The notes under the pieces: model-generated | Told to the model about the DNA's origin: nothing | The model's input: only the letters and a program-made list of their open reading frames with translations | The model's database searches: none | Source of the DNA: an uncultured beta proteobacterium | GTDB lineage: Bacteria; Pseudomonadota; Gammaproteobacteria; Burkholderiales; Burkholderiaceae_E | DNA: 64,000 bases | Assembly (NCBI GenBank): GCA_903934295.1 | Contig: CAIZNI010000029.1 | Coordinates: 1-64,000, forward strand | Direction: 5' to 3' | Translations under genes and position numbers: made by a program | Shown: in pieces, positions 36,233 to 48,323 of the stretch | How positions within the stretch are numbered: the first letter of the stretch is position 1 | Layout of the letters: every line of letters begins with the position of its first letter

Positions 36233-36495
36233 CGCGCGTGCGGCACGAACGCCGGAAAACACCGGACTGCGGGCTGAATCGTCACATCGAATGTCCTGCG
36301 TGCGCCCTGTCGGAAAGCCGTGCCACCCGCGGTGGCCTGCGCCGGCAGCGGCCTGACGATCGCCGAGCCCGACGGTCGCCGATAGTGACAGTTCACGCCG
36401 GTGCTGGCGACCCATCCAATATCACCAGACCCGCGAATCGAAATCCGGGGCAAAATGCCCTCCGGCATCCCCCACCCCACCCGTCTGGAATCCGC
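36233..36495. promoter_or_regulatory. Divergent MFS / flavoprotein intergenic region
   Basis: 263 bases without a gene. Seen: GCCACC-CGC-GGTGGC dyad at 36322-36336, and a GGTCGCC (36374-36380)/GGCGACC (36406-36412) inverted repeat with a 25-base spacer. Either could be an operator for a regulator of one of the divergent genes. No convincing -35/-10 pair was found. Confidence 0.35.
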
Positions 36496-37644
36496 ATGGA
36501 CACCCTGGCCAACGCCCGCGCCCTGCAACCGTCCCTGCGCACGCGCGCCGATGAGATCGAACGGGCGCGCCGGCTGCCGGCCGACATCGCCGGCGAGTTC
36601 GCCCGGGCCGGACTGTTCCGGATGGCGGTGCCGCACAGCATTGGCGGGCTCGAGCTCCCGCCGGGCGAAATCATGGACAGCATCGAGGCGGTGGCGCAGG
36701 CCGATGCGTCGGCCGGCTGGTGCGTGATGATCGGCGCAACTTCGGGCATGTCGGCCGCCTACCTCGAGCCCTCGGTAGCCCGCGAGATCTATTCCGACCC
36801 GCTGGTGATCACCGGCGGCTCGAACACCCCCACCGGGCGGGCCACCGCCGAGGGCGACGGCTATCGACTGAACGGGCGCTGGCCCTGGGTAAGCGGGGGG
36901 GCCAACTGCCGCTGGCTCAAGGGCATCTCGGTGGTGATGGAAGGCGACAAGCCCCGGCTGCTGCCCAGTGGCGCGCCGGACGCGCGAATGATGGTCTTCC
37001 CCGCCGAGCAGGCCACACTGATCGACACCTGGCAGGTGGCCGGGCTGAACGGCAGCGGCAGCGGCGACATGGAAGTCAACGACATTCATGTGCGCGAAGG
37101 CTGCACCTATTCGCTGGTCGGCGGACACGCGCGGGAGTCCGGACCGCTGTACCGCTTCCCCGCCTTCGGGCTGCTGGCCCTGGGCATCGGCGCGGTGGCG
37201 CTGGGCAATGCGCGCGCGGCGATCGACGACCTGATCGAGCTGGCCGGCGCCAAGAAGCCGCAGGGATCGCGGCGCACCCTGGCTGAACGCGGCGCCGCGC
37301 AGGCCGACCTGGCGCGCGCCGAGGCCATCCTGCGCTCGGCACGGGCGTTCTTTCGCGAGGCGATCGACGACGCCTGGAACAAGGCGCAGCAGGGCGAGGC
37401 GATCGCCGTCGAGGAACGGGCCGCTCTGCGGCTGGCGGCCACGCACGCGACCCGCAGTTCGGCCGAGGTGGTGCGGATGATGTACGAACTCGGCGGTGGC
37501 ACGGTGCTGTATTCATCGCACCCGCTGCAGCGCCGATTCCGCGACGCCTTCGCCGCGACCCAGCACATGATGATCGCCCCGCCCAGCTGGGAGCTGGCCG
37601 GGCGGGTGCTGATGGGGCTGCCCACCGACGCGAGCATGCTGTGA
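36496..37644 (+). CDS. Acyl-CoA dehydrogenase-fold flavin monooxygenase-like protein (HsaA/HpaH type)
   Basis: 382 residues of the flavin-dependent hydroxylase branch of the acyl-CoA dehydrogenase fold. Typical: GLFRMAVPHSIGGLELPPGEI, the SAGWCVMIG stretch, GRWPWVSGGANC and the C-terminal LGGGTVLYSSHPLQRRFRDAFAATQHM. These enzymes use reduced flavin from a partner reductase to hydroxylate aromatics or similar. No catalytic Glu of dehydrogenases is seen. No reductase is adjacent. The stop overlaps the sirtuin start (GTGA). Confidence 0.85.
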   Translation: MDTLANARALQPSLRTRADEIERARRLPADIAGEFARAGLFRMAVPHSIGGLELPPGEIMDSIEAVAQADASAGWCVMIGATSGMSAAYLEPSVAREIYSDPLVITGGSNTPTGRATAEGDGYRLNGRWPWVSGGANCRWLKGISVVMEGDKPRLLPSGAPDARMMVFPAEQATLIDTWQVAGLNGSGSGDMEVNDIHVREGCTYSLVGGHARESGPLYRFPAFGLLALGIGAVALGNARAAIDDLIELAGAKKPQGSRRTLAERGAAQADLARAEAILRSARAFFREAIDDAWNKAQQGEAIAVEERAALRLAATHATRSSAEVVRMMYELGGGTVLYSSHPLQRRFRDAFAATQHMMIAPPSWELAGRVLMGLPTDASML

Positions 37645-38453
37645 GCGAGCTGGATCCCCGCGGCCACGACAGGGCGGGGGCGGATCTGATCGCCCGGGTG
37701 ACCGACTGGGTGGCGCAGGCCCGGCGCATCGTGGCGCTGACCGGCGCCGGCATCTCGACCGACTCCGGCATCCCGGATTTTCGCGGGCCGCAGGGTGTCT
37801 GGACGCGCAACCCGGCCGCCGAGAAGCAGTCGACGCTGCAGAACTACCTCGCCGATCCGGCGGTGCGCCAGGCCGCCTGGCGCGGGCGGCTGGAACACAC
37901 CGCCTGGCAGGCCCGGCCCAACCGCGGCCACCAGGCGCTGGTCGCGCTCGAGCGCAGCGGCCGGCTGCACGCCCTGATCACCCAGAACGTCGATGAACTG
38001 CACCAGATCGCCGGCAACTCGCCCGACAAGGTCATCGAGGTCCACGGCACGATCCGCCGGGTGATGTGCTGGCGGTGCGGGCAGCGCACCCCGATGGAAC
38101 AGGCGCTGGCGCGGGTGCGCGCCGGCGAGACCGATCCGGCCTGCCGTCAGTGCGGGGGCATCCTCAAGAGCGACACCATCTCGTTCGGACAGGCGCTGGT
38201 GCCCGAGGTGATCGACCGCGCGATGACGGTGGCCGGCGAGGCCGACCTGCTGCTCGCGATCGGCTCGACCCTGCAGGTCTATCCGGTGGCCGGCGCGGTG
38301 CCGCTGGCCGCGCGCGCCGGCGCGAAGGTGGTGATCGTCAATGCCGAGCCCACCGGCATGGACGATCTCGCCGACGCGTTGCTGCGCGGGCCGATCGGCG
38401 AGATCCTGCCGGCGATCTGCGCGCCGGCGGAAACACTCCCGCCCGGCGCCTGA
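37641..38453 (+). CDS. Sir2-family NAD-dependent protein deacylase
   Basis: 270 residues. Motifs: GAGISTDSGIPDFRGPQGVW (NAD), TQNVDELHQIAG, catalytic His135 in VHGTIRR, and a zinc site Cys143-x2-Cys146 ... Cys168-x2-Cys171. GTG start overlaps the preceding gene (GTGA). It probably deacylates lysines, for instance on acyl-CoA synthetases or dehydrogenases, which fits a neighbourhood rich in CoA chemistry. Whether acetyl, succinyl or another acyl group is removed is not clear. Confidence 0.93.
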   Translation: MSELDPRGHDRAGADLIARVTDWVAQARRIVALTGAGISTDSGIPDFRGPQGVWTRNPAAEKQSTLQNYLADPAVRQAAWRGRLEHTAWQARPNRGHQALVALERSGRLHALITQNVDELHQIAGNSPDKVIEVHGTIRRVMCWRCGQRTPMEQALARVRAGETDPACRQCGGILKSDTISFGQALVPEVIDRAMTVAGEADLLLAIGSTLQVYPVAGAVPLAARAGAKVVIVNAEPTGMDDLADALLRGPIGEILPAICAPAETLPPGA

Positions 38454-38454
38454 A

Positions 38455-38483
38455 CCGGGGCCTCTGCGGCCTGCGCGCCCCGG
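38455..38483. terminator. Hairpin between convergent sirtuin and OYE genes
   Basis: CCGGGGC (38455-38461) and GCCCCGG (38477-38483) form a 7-bp stem with a 15-base loop in the 43-base gap between the convergent genes. Bidirectional terminator candidate; no T tract. Confidence 0.4.
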
Positions 38484-38496
38484 ACGGCGCAGCGCC

Positions 38497-39669
38497 TCAG
38501 CGCCCCGCCGCGGCCTCGCTCGCCTCGCGGGCCTTGATGCCCTTGTCCCATTTCTCGAGCCACCAGGCGTACTGATGCGGCCAGCGCTTGAAGTCCGGAT
38601 CGATGCCCAGCTGGTGCGCGGCATGCAGCGCCCAGAACGGCTCGAACAGGAACTGGCGGCCGACCGCGATCAGGTCGGCGCCGCCCTCGCGCAGGATCTG
38701 CTCGGCGTGATGGCCGTCGCGGATCAGCCCGACCGCCTCGGTGAGGATGCGGGCGTCCTCGCGGATGCGGCGGGCGAACGGCACCTGGTAGCCGGGCGCC
38801 CGCTGCAGATTCGCGTTGGTGGCGCCGCGCGGCGTGTTGCCCCCCGATGAGCAGTCGACCACATCGACGCCGCAGGCCAGCAGTTCGCGCGACAGCACCA
38901 CGCTGTCGTCCAGGGTCCAGCCGCCCTCGAAGCCATCCTCGCTGGAGATGCGCACGAACAGCGGCGTGCCCGCGGGCAGCGCCGCGCGCACCGACGCGGT
39001 GACCTCCAGCGGAAAACGCATCCGCCCTTCCAGGCTGCCGCCATAGGCGTCGGTGCGGAAATTCGACAGCGGCGACAGGAACGAGTGCAGCAGATAGCCG
39101 TGGGCCATGTGGATCTCGATGATCTCGAAACCCGCCGCCAGCGCGCGCAGCGCGGCGTCGGCGAAGGCCCGGCAGGTGCGCGCCATGTCGTCGGCGTCCA
39201 TGGCCCGGGGCACCAGCCAGCCCTCGGCCAGCGGCACTGCCGAGGGGCCGATCGGCTGCCAGCGCGCTTCGCCGCGCGCGAGGTCCTGATCGTTGAGCGG
39301 GCCATTGCCGAACCAGGGCCGCTGCATGCTCGCCTTGCGTCCGCCGTGGCCGATCTGGATCGCCGGCACGCTGCCGGCGGCGCGGATCGCGCGGGCGACC
39401 GGTTCGAGCGCGCGCTGCTGCTCATCGTTCCACAGGCCCAGGCAGCCGTTGGTGATCCGGCCTTCGGCGCTCACGCCGGTGGCCTCGACGAACACCGTGC
39501 CGGCACCGCCCATCGCGAACTTGCCATAGTGGATCAGGTGGAAGTCGTCGGCCACGCCCTGCACCGCCGAGTACTGGGCCATCGGCGGCACGATGATTCG
39601 GTTGGGCAGAGTCACTTCGCGCAGCTTCATCGGCGAAAACAGCAGGGGCAGATCGGCAGGCTGGGACAC
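38497..39669 (-). CDS. NADH:flavin oxidoreductase, Old Yellow Enzyme family (XenA/YqjM-like)
   Basis: FMN ene-reductase, 390 residues, TIM barrel. Motifs of the thermophilic-like class: PNRIIVPPMAQYSA near residue 30, the substrate-binding His pair in HMAHGYLLHSFLSPLSNFRTDAYGGSL, and RISSEDGFEGGW. In XenA and YqjM the redox-tuning Cys lies in M-C-Q/M-Y-S; here the same place is Ala31 (M-A-Q-Y-S). It is otherwise intact, so it should still bind FMN but with altered potential. Substrate: activated C=C bonds. Confidence 0.93.
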   Translation of the reverse strand: MSQPADLPLLFSPMKLREVTLPNRIIVPPMAQYSAVQGVADDFHLIHYGKFAMGGAGTVFVEATGVSAEGRITNGCLGLWNDEQQRALEPVARAIRAAGSVPAIQIGHGGRKASMQRPWFGNGPLNDQDLARGEARWQPIGPSAVPLAEGWLVPRAMDADDMARTCRAFADAALRALAAGFEIIEIHMAHGYLLHSFLSPLSNFRTDAYGGSLEGRMRFPLEVTASVRAALPAGTPLFVRISSEDGFEGGWTLDDSVVLSRELLACGVDVVDCSSGGNTPRGATNANLQRAPGYQVPFARRIREDARILTEAVGLIRDGHHAEQILREGGADLIAVGRQFLFEPFWALHAAHQLGIDPDFKRWPHQYAWWLEKWDKGIKAREASEAAAGR

Positions 39670-39737
39670 TCGGATTCATCTCCATCGGGGAATCGGGCCG
39701 GCCGCGCGCGGCCGGAGCAGGGGCAGGGGACGGCCCG

Positions 39738-40334
<597 letters not shown>

Positions 40335-40537
40335 CGCGGCAGTCGGTCTCGGGCGGGCAATCATGAATTGTAGGGGCTGGCGCCCGCCCGCTGCCCGGGG
40401 CCGGCGCCGGATTCCGGAAGCCGGTCCGGGGGCTTGCGCCAGCGTCCGATCCGTTCTATGACAGCGCCATGACCAACAGCGGCCACGGGACCGACAGCGC
40501 CTGCGCCGCGCCGGCACCCAAAACCGGGAGACCTGAA

Positions 40538-41857
40538 ATGACATCGAGCCTTCTCTTGCAGGTGACCCGGATCGCCGTCAGGCTGGCGCTGACCGCGCCG
40601 CTGATGCTGACCGTGGCCGTGCCGCTGGCCGCGCAGGAACTGCCGCGTGCCGCGCGCCCCGAGGAAGTCGGCCTGTCGGCAGCCCGCCTGGGCCGGCTCA
40701 CCGAACGCCTGAAGCAGGGCGTGGAAAAGGGCGAGATTCCCGGCGCGGTGGTGCTGGTGGCACGGCGCGGCAAGGTCGCCTATCTGGAATCGTTCGGCCT
40801 GCGTGATCCGGAATCGAAGGCGCCGATGCGCGCCGACACGATCTTCCGGATCGCCTCGATGACCAAGCCCTTTACCTCGCTGGCGATCATGATGCTGGCC
40901 GAAGAAGGCCGGCTGTCGATCGCCGACGAGGCGGCGCGCTTCCTGCCGGCGTTCAAGGAACTCAAGGTGGGGGTGCTGCGGCGCAGCCCCGATGGCCGAA
41001 CGGAAATGGCGATCGAACCGATGCGCCGCCCGATCACCATCCAGGACCTGCTGCGCCACACCTCGGGGCTGACCTATGGCAGGGCCGGCGCCAATCCGCT
41101 CAAGCAGGCCTACCTCGACGCCAGGATCGGCTCGACCGGCGACACCAACGAGCAGATGGTCGCCAAGCTCTCCCGACTCGCCCTGGTCAACCAGCCCGGC
41201 ACCACCTGGGAATACAGCGTGTCCACCGACGTGCTGGGACGCATCGTGGAGGTGGTGAGCGGTATGCCGCTGGACCGCTTCATCGCCGACCGGATCACCG
41301 GCCCGCTCAGACTGCCCGATACCGGATTCTTCGCCCCGGCCGCCAAGGCCTCACGCGGCGCGTCTGCGCAGCGCGAAGGCCCGAAGAACGAACTGCCGGT
41401 GATCCCGCCGGTGACCGAGGACCTCGCCTACAAGTCGGGCGGCGGCGGCATGGTCTCGACGATCGCCGACTACGCCCGCTTCTGCCAGTTCTGGCTCAAC
41501 GGCGGCGAACTCGACGGCGTGCGCCTGGTGTCGCGCAAGACGATCGAACTGATGACCGCCGATCACCTGCCCCCGGGCACGGCGATGGGACCCGACATGG
41601 CCCGCTTCGAGGCACTGCTGCCCGGCCCCGAGATGGGACAGGGCTTCGGCCTGGGATTCGCGGTGCGCACCGAGGCCGGTCGCAACCCGCTGCACGGCAG
41701 CCCGGGCGATTATTTCTGGGGCGGCGCCTACGGCACCTACTTCTGGGTCGACCCGAAGGAAAAGCTCTTCGCGGTCCTGATGATGCAGTCGCCGGCGGCG
41801 CGCCTGCCGTACCGCTACCTGATGCGCGAACTGGTGTATCAGGCGATCGTCGACTGA
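40538..41857 (+). CDS. Secreted serine hydrolase (beta-lactamase/esterase, EstB type)
   Basis: 439 residues from 40538, where a GGGAG Shine-Dalgarno lies 7 bases upstream; the frame is open from 40469. N-terminal signal peptide of basic and hydrophobic residues ending AVPLAAQ. Class C beta-lactamase/DD-peptidase fold: S107-M-T-K110, then Tyr226 in WEYSVSTDVLG, and HTSGLTY between. These features fit the EstB-type esterase group. A shorter paralogue without signal peptide lies at 47145. Substrate unknown. Confidence 0.9.
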   Translation: MTSSLLLQVTRIAVRLALTAPLMLTVAVPLAAQELPRAARPEEVGLSAARLGRLTERLKQGVEKGEIPGAVVLVARRGKVAYLESFGLRDPESKAPMRADTIFRIASMTKPFTSLAIMMLAEEGRLSIADEAARFLPAFKELKVGVLRRSPDGRTEMAIEPMRRPITIQDLLRHTSGLTYGRAGANPLKQAYLDARIGSTGDTNEQMVAKLSRLALVNQPGTTWEYSVSTDVLGRIVEVVSGMPLDRFIADRITGPLRLPDTGFFAPAAKASRGASAQREGPKNELPVIPPVTEDLAYKSGGGGMVSTIADYARFCQFWLNGGELDGVRLVSRKTIELMTADHLPPGTAMGPDMARFEALLPGPEMGQGFGLGFAVRTEAGRNPLHGSPGDYFWGGAYGTYFWVDPKEKLFAVLMMQSPAARLPYRYLMRELVYQAIVD

Positions 41858-41948
41858 GGCGCGGGACATCGGCACGGCGCGGGCGGCCGCGGGGTGGCGT
41901 TCGCGGGCGCCTTCCAGAGACCCGCGCACCCCGACACGCAGCACTCGC

Positions 41949-41972
41949 AATTAAATGGTCACTCGTTCAATT
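41949..41972. promoter_or_regulatory. Imperfect dyad upstream of TetR gene (candidate operator)
   Basis: AATTAAATGG (41949-41958) and TCGTTCAATT (41963-41972) flank a 4-base centre; the right half reverse-complemented is AATTGAACGA, 7 of 10 matching. It lies 21 bases before the TetR-family ATG, in AT-rich DNA within GC-rich surroundings, so it may be where the repressor binds to control itself and liuBCD. Confidence 0.55.
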
Positions 41973-41993
41973 CCATGCTAGCCTCCCGCCACC

Positions 41994-42617
41994 ATGGCGC
42001 GCACCACCGGATCAGAAGGCAGCCGCACCGAAGAGGCCATCCGCCAGGCGGCGATCGAACTGATCGCCGCGCGCGGATTCGAGGCGACCACCCTGCGTGA
42101 GCTGGCGGGTCGGGTCGGCGTGCAACCGGGTGCGCTGTACCGCTACTTTCCGAGCAAGGCCGCGCTGCTGGTGGCGCTGCTGGTGGACCATCTCGAGTTC
42201 CTGCTCGACCACTGGACAGCCGGCCAGCCCGACACCGCCGACCCGGCGCAGCGGCTGCGCGCCTTCGTCGACTTCCACATCCGCTTCCACACCCTGCGGC
42301 GCAAGGAGGTCTTCGTGGCCAACATGGAACTGCGCAGCCTGGCGCCGCCCGACTACCGGCGCGTGGTCGGCCTGCGCCGCCGCTACGAGGACATCCTGAC
42401 CGCCATCCTGGCCGACGGCCTGCGCGCCGGCCGCTTCCGGCTGCCCGACGCCCGTGTGGCCACCTTCGCGATCCTGGCGATGCTCACCGGGGTGGGGAGC
42501 TGGTACCGGGAAAGCGGCCGGCTGGCCAAACGCGAACTGATCGACATGCACACGCAACTGGTGATGCAGTGCGTCGGACTGCAGACCGACGCCCCTTCCA
42601 AGGAGACCCCGAGGTGA
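41994..42617 (+). CDS. TetR-family regulator, possibly LiuQ
   Basis: 207 residues. N-terminal [47 protein letters not shown] (about 12-55), the TetR signature. The ligand domain has [28 protein letters not shown]. Its stop overlaps the liuB start (GTGA), tying it to methylcrotonyl-CoA carboxylase. In some betaproteobacteria a TetR regulator LiuQ controls leucine degradation, and this position fits. I have not verified it by comparison. Confidence 0.85.
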   Translation: MARTTGSEGSRTEEAIRQAAIELIAARGFEATTLRELAGRVGVQPGALYRYFPSKAALLVALLVDHLEFLLDHWTAGQPDTADPAQRLRAFVDFHIRFHTLRRKEVFVANMELRSLAPPDYRRVVGLRRRYEDILTAILADGLRAGRFRLPDARVATFAILAMLTGVGSWYRESGRLAKRELIDMHTQLVMQCVGLQTDAPSKETPR

Positions 42618-44221
42618 CCCTGATCGAATCCCGACTGAACCCGCGCGACCCGCAGTTCGCCGCCAACGCCCAGGCGATGCGCCTGCTGGTGGGCGACCTG
42701 CACGCGCAGATGGCACTGCACGCGGCCGGCGGTGGCGAGGTGGCGCGCCAGCGCCACCTGGCGCGCGGCAAGATGCTGCCGCGCGAGCGGGTGCAGAACC
42801 TGCTCGACCCCGGCACGCCGTTTCTCGAATTCTCGCCGATGGCCGCGCACGGCATGCACGACGGCGACGCCCCCTGCGCCGGAATCATCACCGGCATCGG
42901 CCGGATCAACGGCGTCGACTGCGTGATCGTGTGCAACGACGCCACCGTCAAGGGCGGCACCTACTACCCGGTCACCGTCAAGAAGCACCTGCGCGCGCAG
43001 GAAGTGGCCCGCGAGAACCGGCTGCCCTGCGTGTACCTGGTCGACTCGGGCGGCGCCAACCTGCCCAACCAGGACGAGGTCTTCCCCGACCGCGAGCACT
43101 TCGGGCGGATCTTCTACAACCAGGCCAACCTGTCGGCGATGGGTGTGCCGCAGATCGCGGTGGTGATGGGCTCGTGCACCGCAGGCGGCGCCTATGTGCC
43201 GGCGATGAGCGACGAGACCATCATCGTGCGCAACCAGGGCACGATCTTCCTGGGCGGCCCGCCGCTGGTGAAGGCGGCCACCGGCGAGGACGTGAGCGCC
43301 GAGGACCTCGGCGGGGGCGATGTCCACACCCGGCTCTCGGGGGTCGCCGACCACCTGGCGGCCAACGACGCGCATGCGCTCACGCTGGCCCGGCGCATCG
43401 TGGGCAACCTGAACCATCGCAAGACGGTGCCGCTGGCGCTGCGCGAGCCACGCGAGCCGGCCTACGACCCGGGCGAACTCCACGGCCTGGTGCCCACCGA
43501 CACCCGCAAGCCCTGGGATGTGCGCGAGGTGATCGCACGGGTCGTCGACGGCTCGGAATTCGACGAGTTCAAGGCCCGGTTCGGCGCGACGCTGGTGACC
43601 GGCTTCGCCCACATCCACGGCATGCCGGTGGGCATCGTCGCCAACAACGGCATCCTGTTCTCGGAGTCGGCGGCCAAGGGCGCGCACTTCATCGAGCTGT
43701 GCTGCCAGCGCCGGATTCCGCTGGTGTTCCTGCAGAACATCACCGGCTTCATGGTCGGGCGCAAGTACGAGAACGAGGGCATCGCCCGGCACGGCGCCAA
43801 GATGGTCACCGCGGTGGCCTGCGCGCAGGTGCCCAAGTTCACCGTGATCATCGGCGGCAGCTTCGGCGCCGGCAATTACGGCATGTGCGGGCGCGCCTAT
43901 TCGCCGCGCTTCCTGTGGATGTGGCCGAACGCGCGCATCAGCGTGATGGGCGGCGAGCAGGCCGCCGCGGTGCTGGCCACGGTGCGCCGCGACGGCATCC
44001 AGGGCCGCGGGGGCAGCTGGAGCGCCGAGGAGGAAGCCGCGTTCCGCGAGCCGATCCGCGCCCAGTACGAAGCGCAGGGCCACCCCTACTACGCGACCGC
44101 CCGGCTGTGGGACGACGGCATCATCGATCCCGCCGATACCCGCACCGTGCTCGGCCTGGGGCTGTCGGCCGCGATGAACGCGCCGATCCCGGAAACCCGC
44201 TTCGGCGTGTTTCGCATCTGA
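42614..44221 (+). CDS. liuB: Methylcrotonyl-CoA carboxylase, carboxyltransferase subunit
   Basis: 535 residues. Beta subunit that moves CO2 from biotin to 3-methylcrotonyl-CoA, giving 3-methylglutaconyl-CoA. Carboxyltransferase fold with the acyl-CoA-binding stretches [25 protein letters not shown] and, in the second half, [26 protein letters not shown] and the [10 protein letters not shown](S)PRFLW loop, typical of MCC/PCC beta. GTG start, AAGGAG at 42599-42604, overlaps the TetR stop. Works with liuD. Confidence 0.97.
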   Translation: MTLIESRLNPRDPQFAANAQAMRLLVGDLHAQMALHAAGGGEVARQRHLARGKMLPRERVQNLLDPGTPFLEFSPMAAHGMHDGDAPCAGIITGIGRINGVDCVIVCNDATVKGGTYYPVTVKKHLRAQEVARENRLPCVYLVDSGGANLPNQDEVFPDREHFGRIFYNQANLSAMGVPQIAVVMGSCTAGGAYVPAMSDETIIVRNQGTIFLGGPPLVKAATGEDVSAEDLGGGDVHTRLSGVADHLAANDAHALTLARRIVGNLNHRKTVPLALREPREPAYDPGELHGLVPTDTRKPWDVREVIARVVDGSEFDEFKARFGATLVTGFAHIHGMPVGIVANNGILFSESAAKGAHFIELCCQRRIPLVFLQNITGFMVGRKYENEGIARHGAKMVTAVACAQVPKFTVIIGGSFGAGNYGMCGRAYSPRFLWMWPNARISVMGGEQAAAVLATVRRDGIQGRGGSWSAEEEAAFREPIRAQYEAQGHPYYATARLWDDGIIDPADTRTVLGLGLSAAMNAPIPETRFGVFRI

Positions 44222-44251
44222 CCCCCATCCACTGGATTTTCCGGAGACGAC

Positions 44252-45073
44252 ATGAGCTATGAAATGATCCAGACCGAGTTCGCCCAGGGCATCGCCCTGA
44301 TCTGGCTGAACCGGCCCGCCACCCGCAATGCGATGAACGATGTCCTGATCGCCGAACTGACCGACGCGGTGGGCGCGGCCATCGAGGACGACGCGGTGCG
44401 CGCGATCGTGCTGGCCGGCCGGGGCAAGGCCTTCTGCGCCGGTGCCGACCTGAACTGGATGAAGACCGCGCGCGCGATGTCGCCCGAGGAAGCCCGCGAG
44501 GATTCGTACCGGCTGGCCCGGCTGCTGCGCCTCCTCTACGAAAGCCCCAAGCCCACGGTGGCGCGCGTGCACGGCCCGGCCTTCGCCGGCGGCATGGGCC
44601 TGGTGGCGGCCTGCGACATCGCGGTGGCGTCACACGATGCGCGGTTCTGCCTGTCGGAGGCCAAGCTGGGGATGATCCCGGCCATGATCAGCCCCTATGT
44701 GCTGAAGGCGATGGGCGAGTCGCGGGCGCGCCGCTACTTCCTGAGCGCCGAGGTGTTCGACGCGGCCGAGGCCTATCGGATCGGCTTCGTTCACGAACTG
44801 GCGCCCAACGAGGAACTCGACGCCACCGTCAACGCCATCCTGGGTCACCTGGTGCTGGGCAGTCCGAGTGCGCTGGCCGAGTGCAAGCGGCTGGTGCGCG
44901 ACATGGTCGGGCAGCCGATCGACGACGCCCTGACCGCCGAGACGGTGGCCCGCATCGCCGCGGCACGCGCCTCGGACGACGCCCAGGAAGGCATCAGCGC
45001 GTTCTTCGAGAAACGCCGGCCCGCCTGGGTTCCGGCACCCCCGCCCGCCCCGGTGTCCGACGAAGACGACTGA
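44252..45073 (+). CDS. liuC: 3-methylglutaconyl-CoA hydratase (enoyl-CoA hydratase family)
   Basis: 273 residues, crotonase fold. Oxyanion-hole motif: FCAGADLNWMKTARAMS near residue 64 (AGADL with the W typical of methylglutaconyl-CoA hydratases), VHGPAFAGGMGLVAACDIAVA near residue 110, then SEAKLGMIPAMISPYVLKAMGE. It hydrates 3-methylglutaconyl-CoA to HMG-CoA. Position between liuB and liuD, and the LNWM motif, support the specific assignment. Confidence 0.93.
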   Translation: MSYEMIQTEFAQGIALIWLNRPATRNAMNDVLIAELTDAVGAAIEDDAVRAIVLAGRGKAFCAGADLNWMKTARAMSPEEAREDSYRLARLLRLLYESPKPTVARVHGPAFAGGMGLVAACDIAVASHDARFCLSEAKLGMIPAMISPYVLKAMGESRARRYFLSAEVFDAAEAYRIGFVHELAPNEELDATVNAILGHLVLGSPSALAECKRLVRDMVGQPIDDALTAETVARIAAARASDDAQEGISAFFEKRRPAWVPAPPPAPVSDEDD

Positions 45074-45085
45074 GAGAGCCGCGCC

Positions 45086-47116
<2,031 letters not shown>

Positions 47117-47144
47117 GGCCACGGGCACGACAGGAGCGACACGC

Positions 47145-48323
47145 ATGCAGACCGAATGGACGCGACCGCAGGAGGCGGGCCTTCACCCGCAGCGGCTGGG
47201 CCGGCTTGCGGGCGCGCTGCAGCGCGAGATCGACCGGCGCCGCCTGCCCGGGGCGATCGCGGTGATCGGGCGCCGCGGCCGTGTCGCCTGGACGCACTGC
47301 GCCGGCACGCTCGACCCGGCCACCGGCGCGCCGATGCTGCCCGACAGCCTGTTCCGGATCTTCTCGATGACCAAGCCGATCGTCTCGGTGGCGGCCATGA
47401 TGCTGTTCGAGGAGGGCCGGCTCGCGCTCACCGATCCGCTGGCCCAGTACCTGCCCGAGTTCGGCGCCACGCAGGTGATGGCCGAGGACGCCTCCGGCCA
47501 CCGACTGGAAGCGCAGCGCGCGCCGATCACGGTGCACGACCTGCTGCGCCACACCTCGGGGCTGACCTATGACTTCACCGGCACGGGCGAGGTCAACCGC
47601 CAGTACGCGCTCGCCAACCTGGCCGACCGCTCGCGCAGCAACGCCGCACTGATGACCGCGCTGGCGGCGCTCCCGCTGGCCCATCAGCCGGGCACCCGCT
47701 GGGAATACAGCCGCTCCACCGATGTGCTGGGCCGCCTGATCGAGATCATCAGCGGCCAGACCCTGGGCGAGTTCCTGGCGCAGCGTGTTTTCGCGCCGCT
47801 GGGCATGACCGACACCGCCTTCCAGGTCGCCCCCGGCCAGCACCACCGGATCGCCGAACCCTTCGCGCAGGACCCCGATTCGGGCGCGCCGGTGCGCCTG
47901 TACCAGCCCCGCGAGAAGCCGGCCCTCGAGGGCGGCGGCGGCGGGCTCGTCTCCAGCGCCGCCGACTACACCCGGTTCCTGAAACTGCTGGCCGGCGGCG
48001 GCCGGCTGGGCACCGAGCGGCTGCTCTCGCGCGACACCGTGGCCTTCATGACCGCCGATCACCTCGGATCGATCCCCGGCGACGGCGTGCTGCTGCCGCC
48101 CGGTCATGGGTTCGGGCTGGGCTTCGCGGTGCGCACCCAGGCCGGCGTCGCCTCGCTGCCGGGATCGGTGGGGTCGTTCTTCTGGGGCGGCATCGCCGGC
48201 ACCACCTTCTGGGTCGATCCGGCGCGCGAACTGTTCGCGATGATGCTGGTGCAGGCCCCGGCCCAGCGCAACGAGTACCGGGCCCTGTTTCGCACGATGG
48301 TCTATGCCGCCCTCGATGACTGA
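47145..48323 (+). CDS. Cytoplasmic serine hydrolase (beta-lactamase/EstB type)
   Basis: 392 residues, SxxK S74-M-T-K77, HTSGLTYDFTG and WEYSRSTDVLGRLIEI as in the paralogue at 40538, but without a signal peptide, so likely cytoplasmic. GRGGGLVSSAADYTRF-like and FFWGGIAGTTFWVDP segments at the end. It lies between liuD and ghrA, starting 29 bases after liuD. Members of this family often sit in acyl-CoA operons, but what they cleave is unknown. Confidence 0.9.
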   Translation: MQTEWTRPQEAGLHPQRLGRLAGALQREIDRRRLPGAIAVIGRRGRVAWTHCAGTLDPATGAPMLPDSLFRIFSMTKPIVSVAAMMLFEEGRLALTDPLAQYLPEFGATQVMAEDASGHRLEAQRAPITVHDLLRHTSGLTYDFTGTGEVNRQYALANLADRSRSNAALMTALAALPLAHQPGTRWEYSRSTDVLGRLIEIISGQTLGEFLAQRVFAPLGMTDTAFQVAPGQHHRIAEPFAQDPDSGAPVRLYQPREKPALEGGGGGLVSSAADYTRFLKLLAGGGRLGTERLLSRDTVAFMTADHLGSIPGDGVLLPPGHGFGLGFAVRTQAGVASLPGSVGSFFWGGIAGTTFWVDPARELFAMMLVQAPAQRNEYRALFRTMVYAALDD

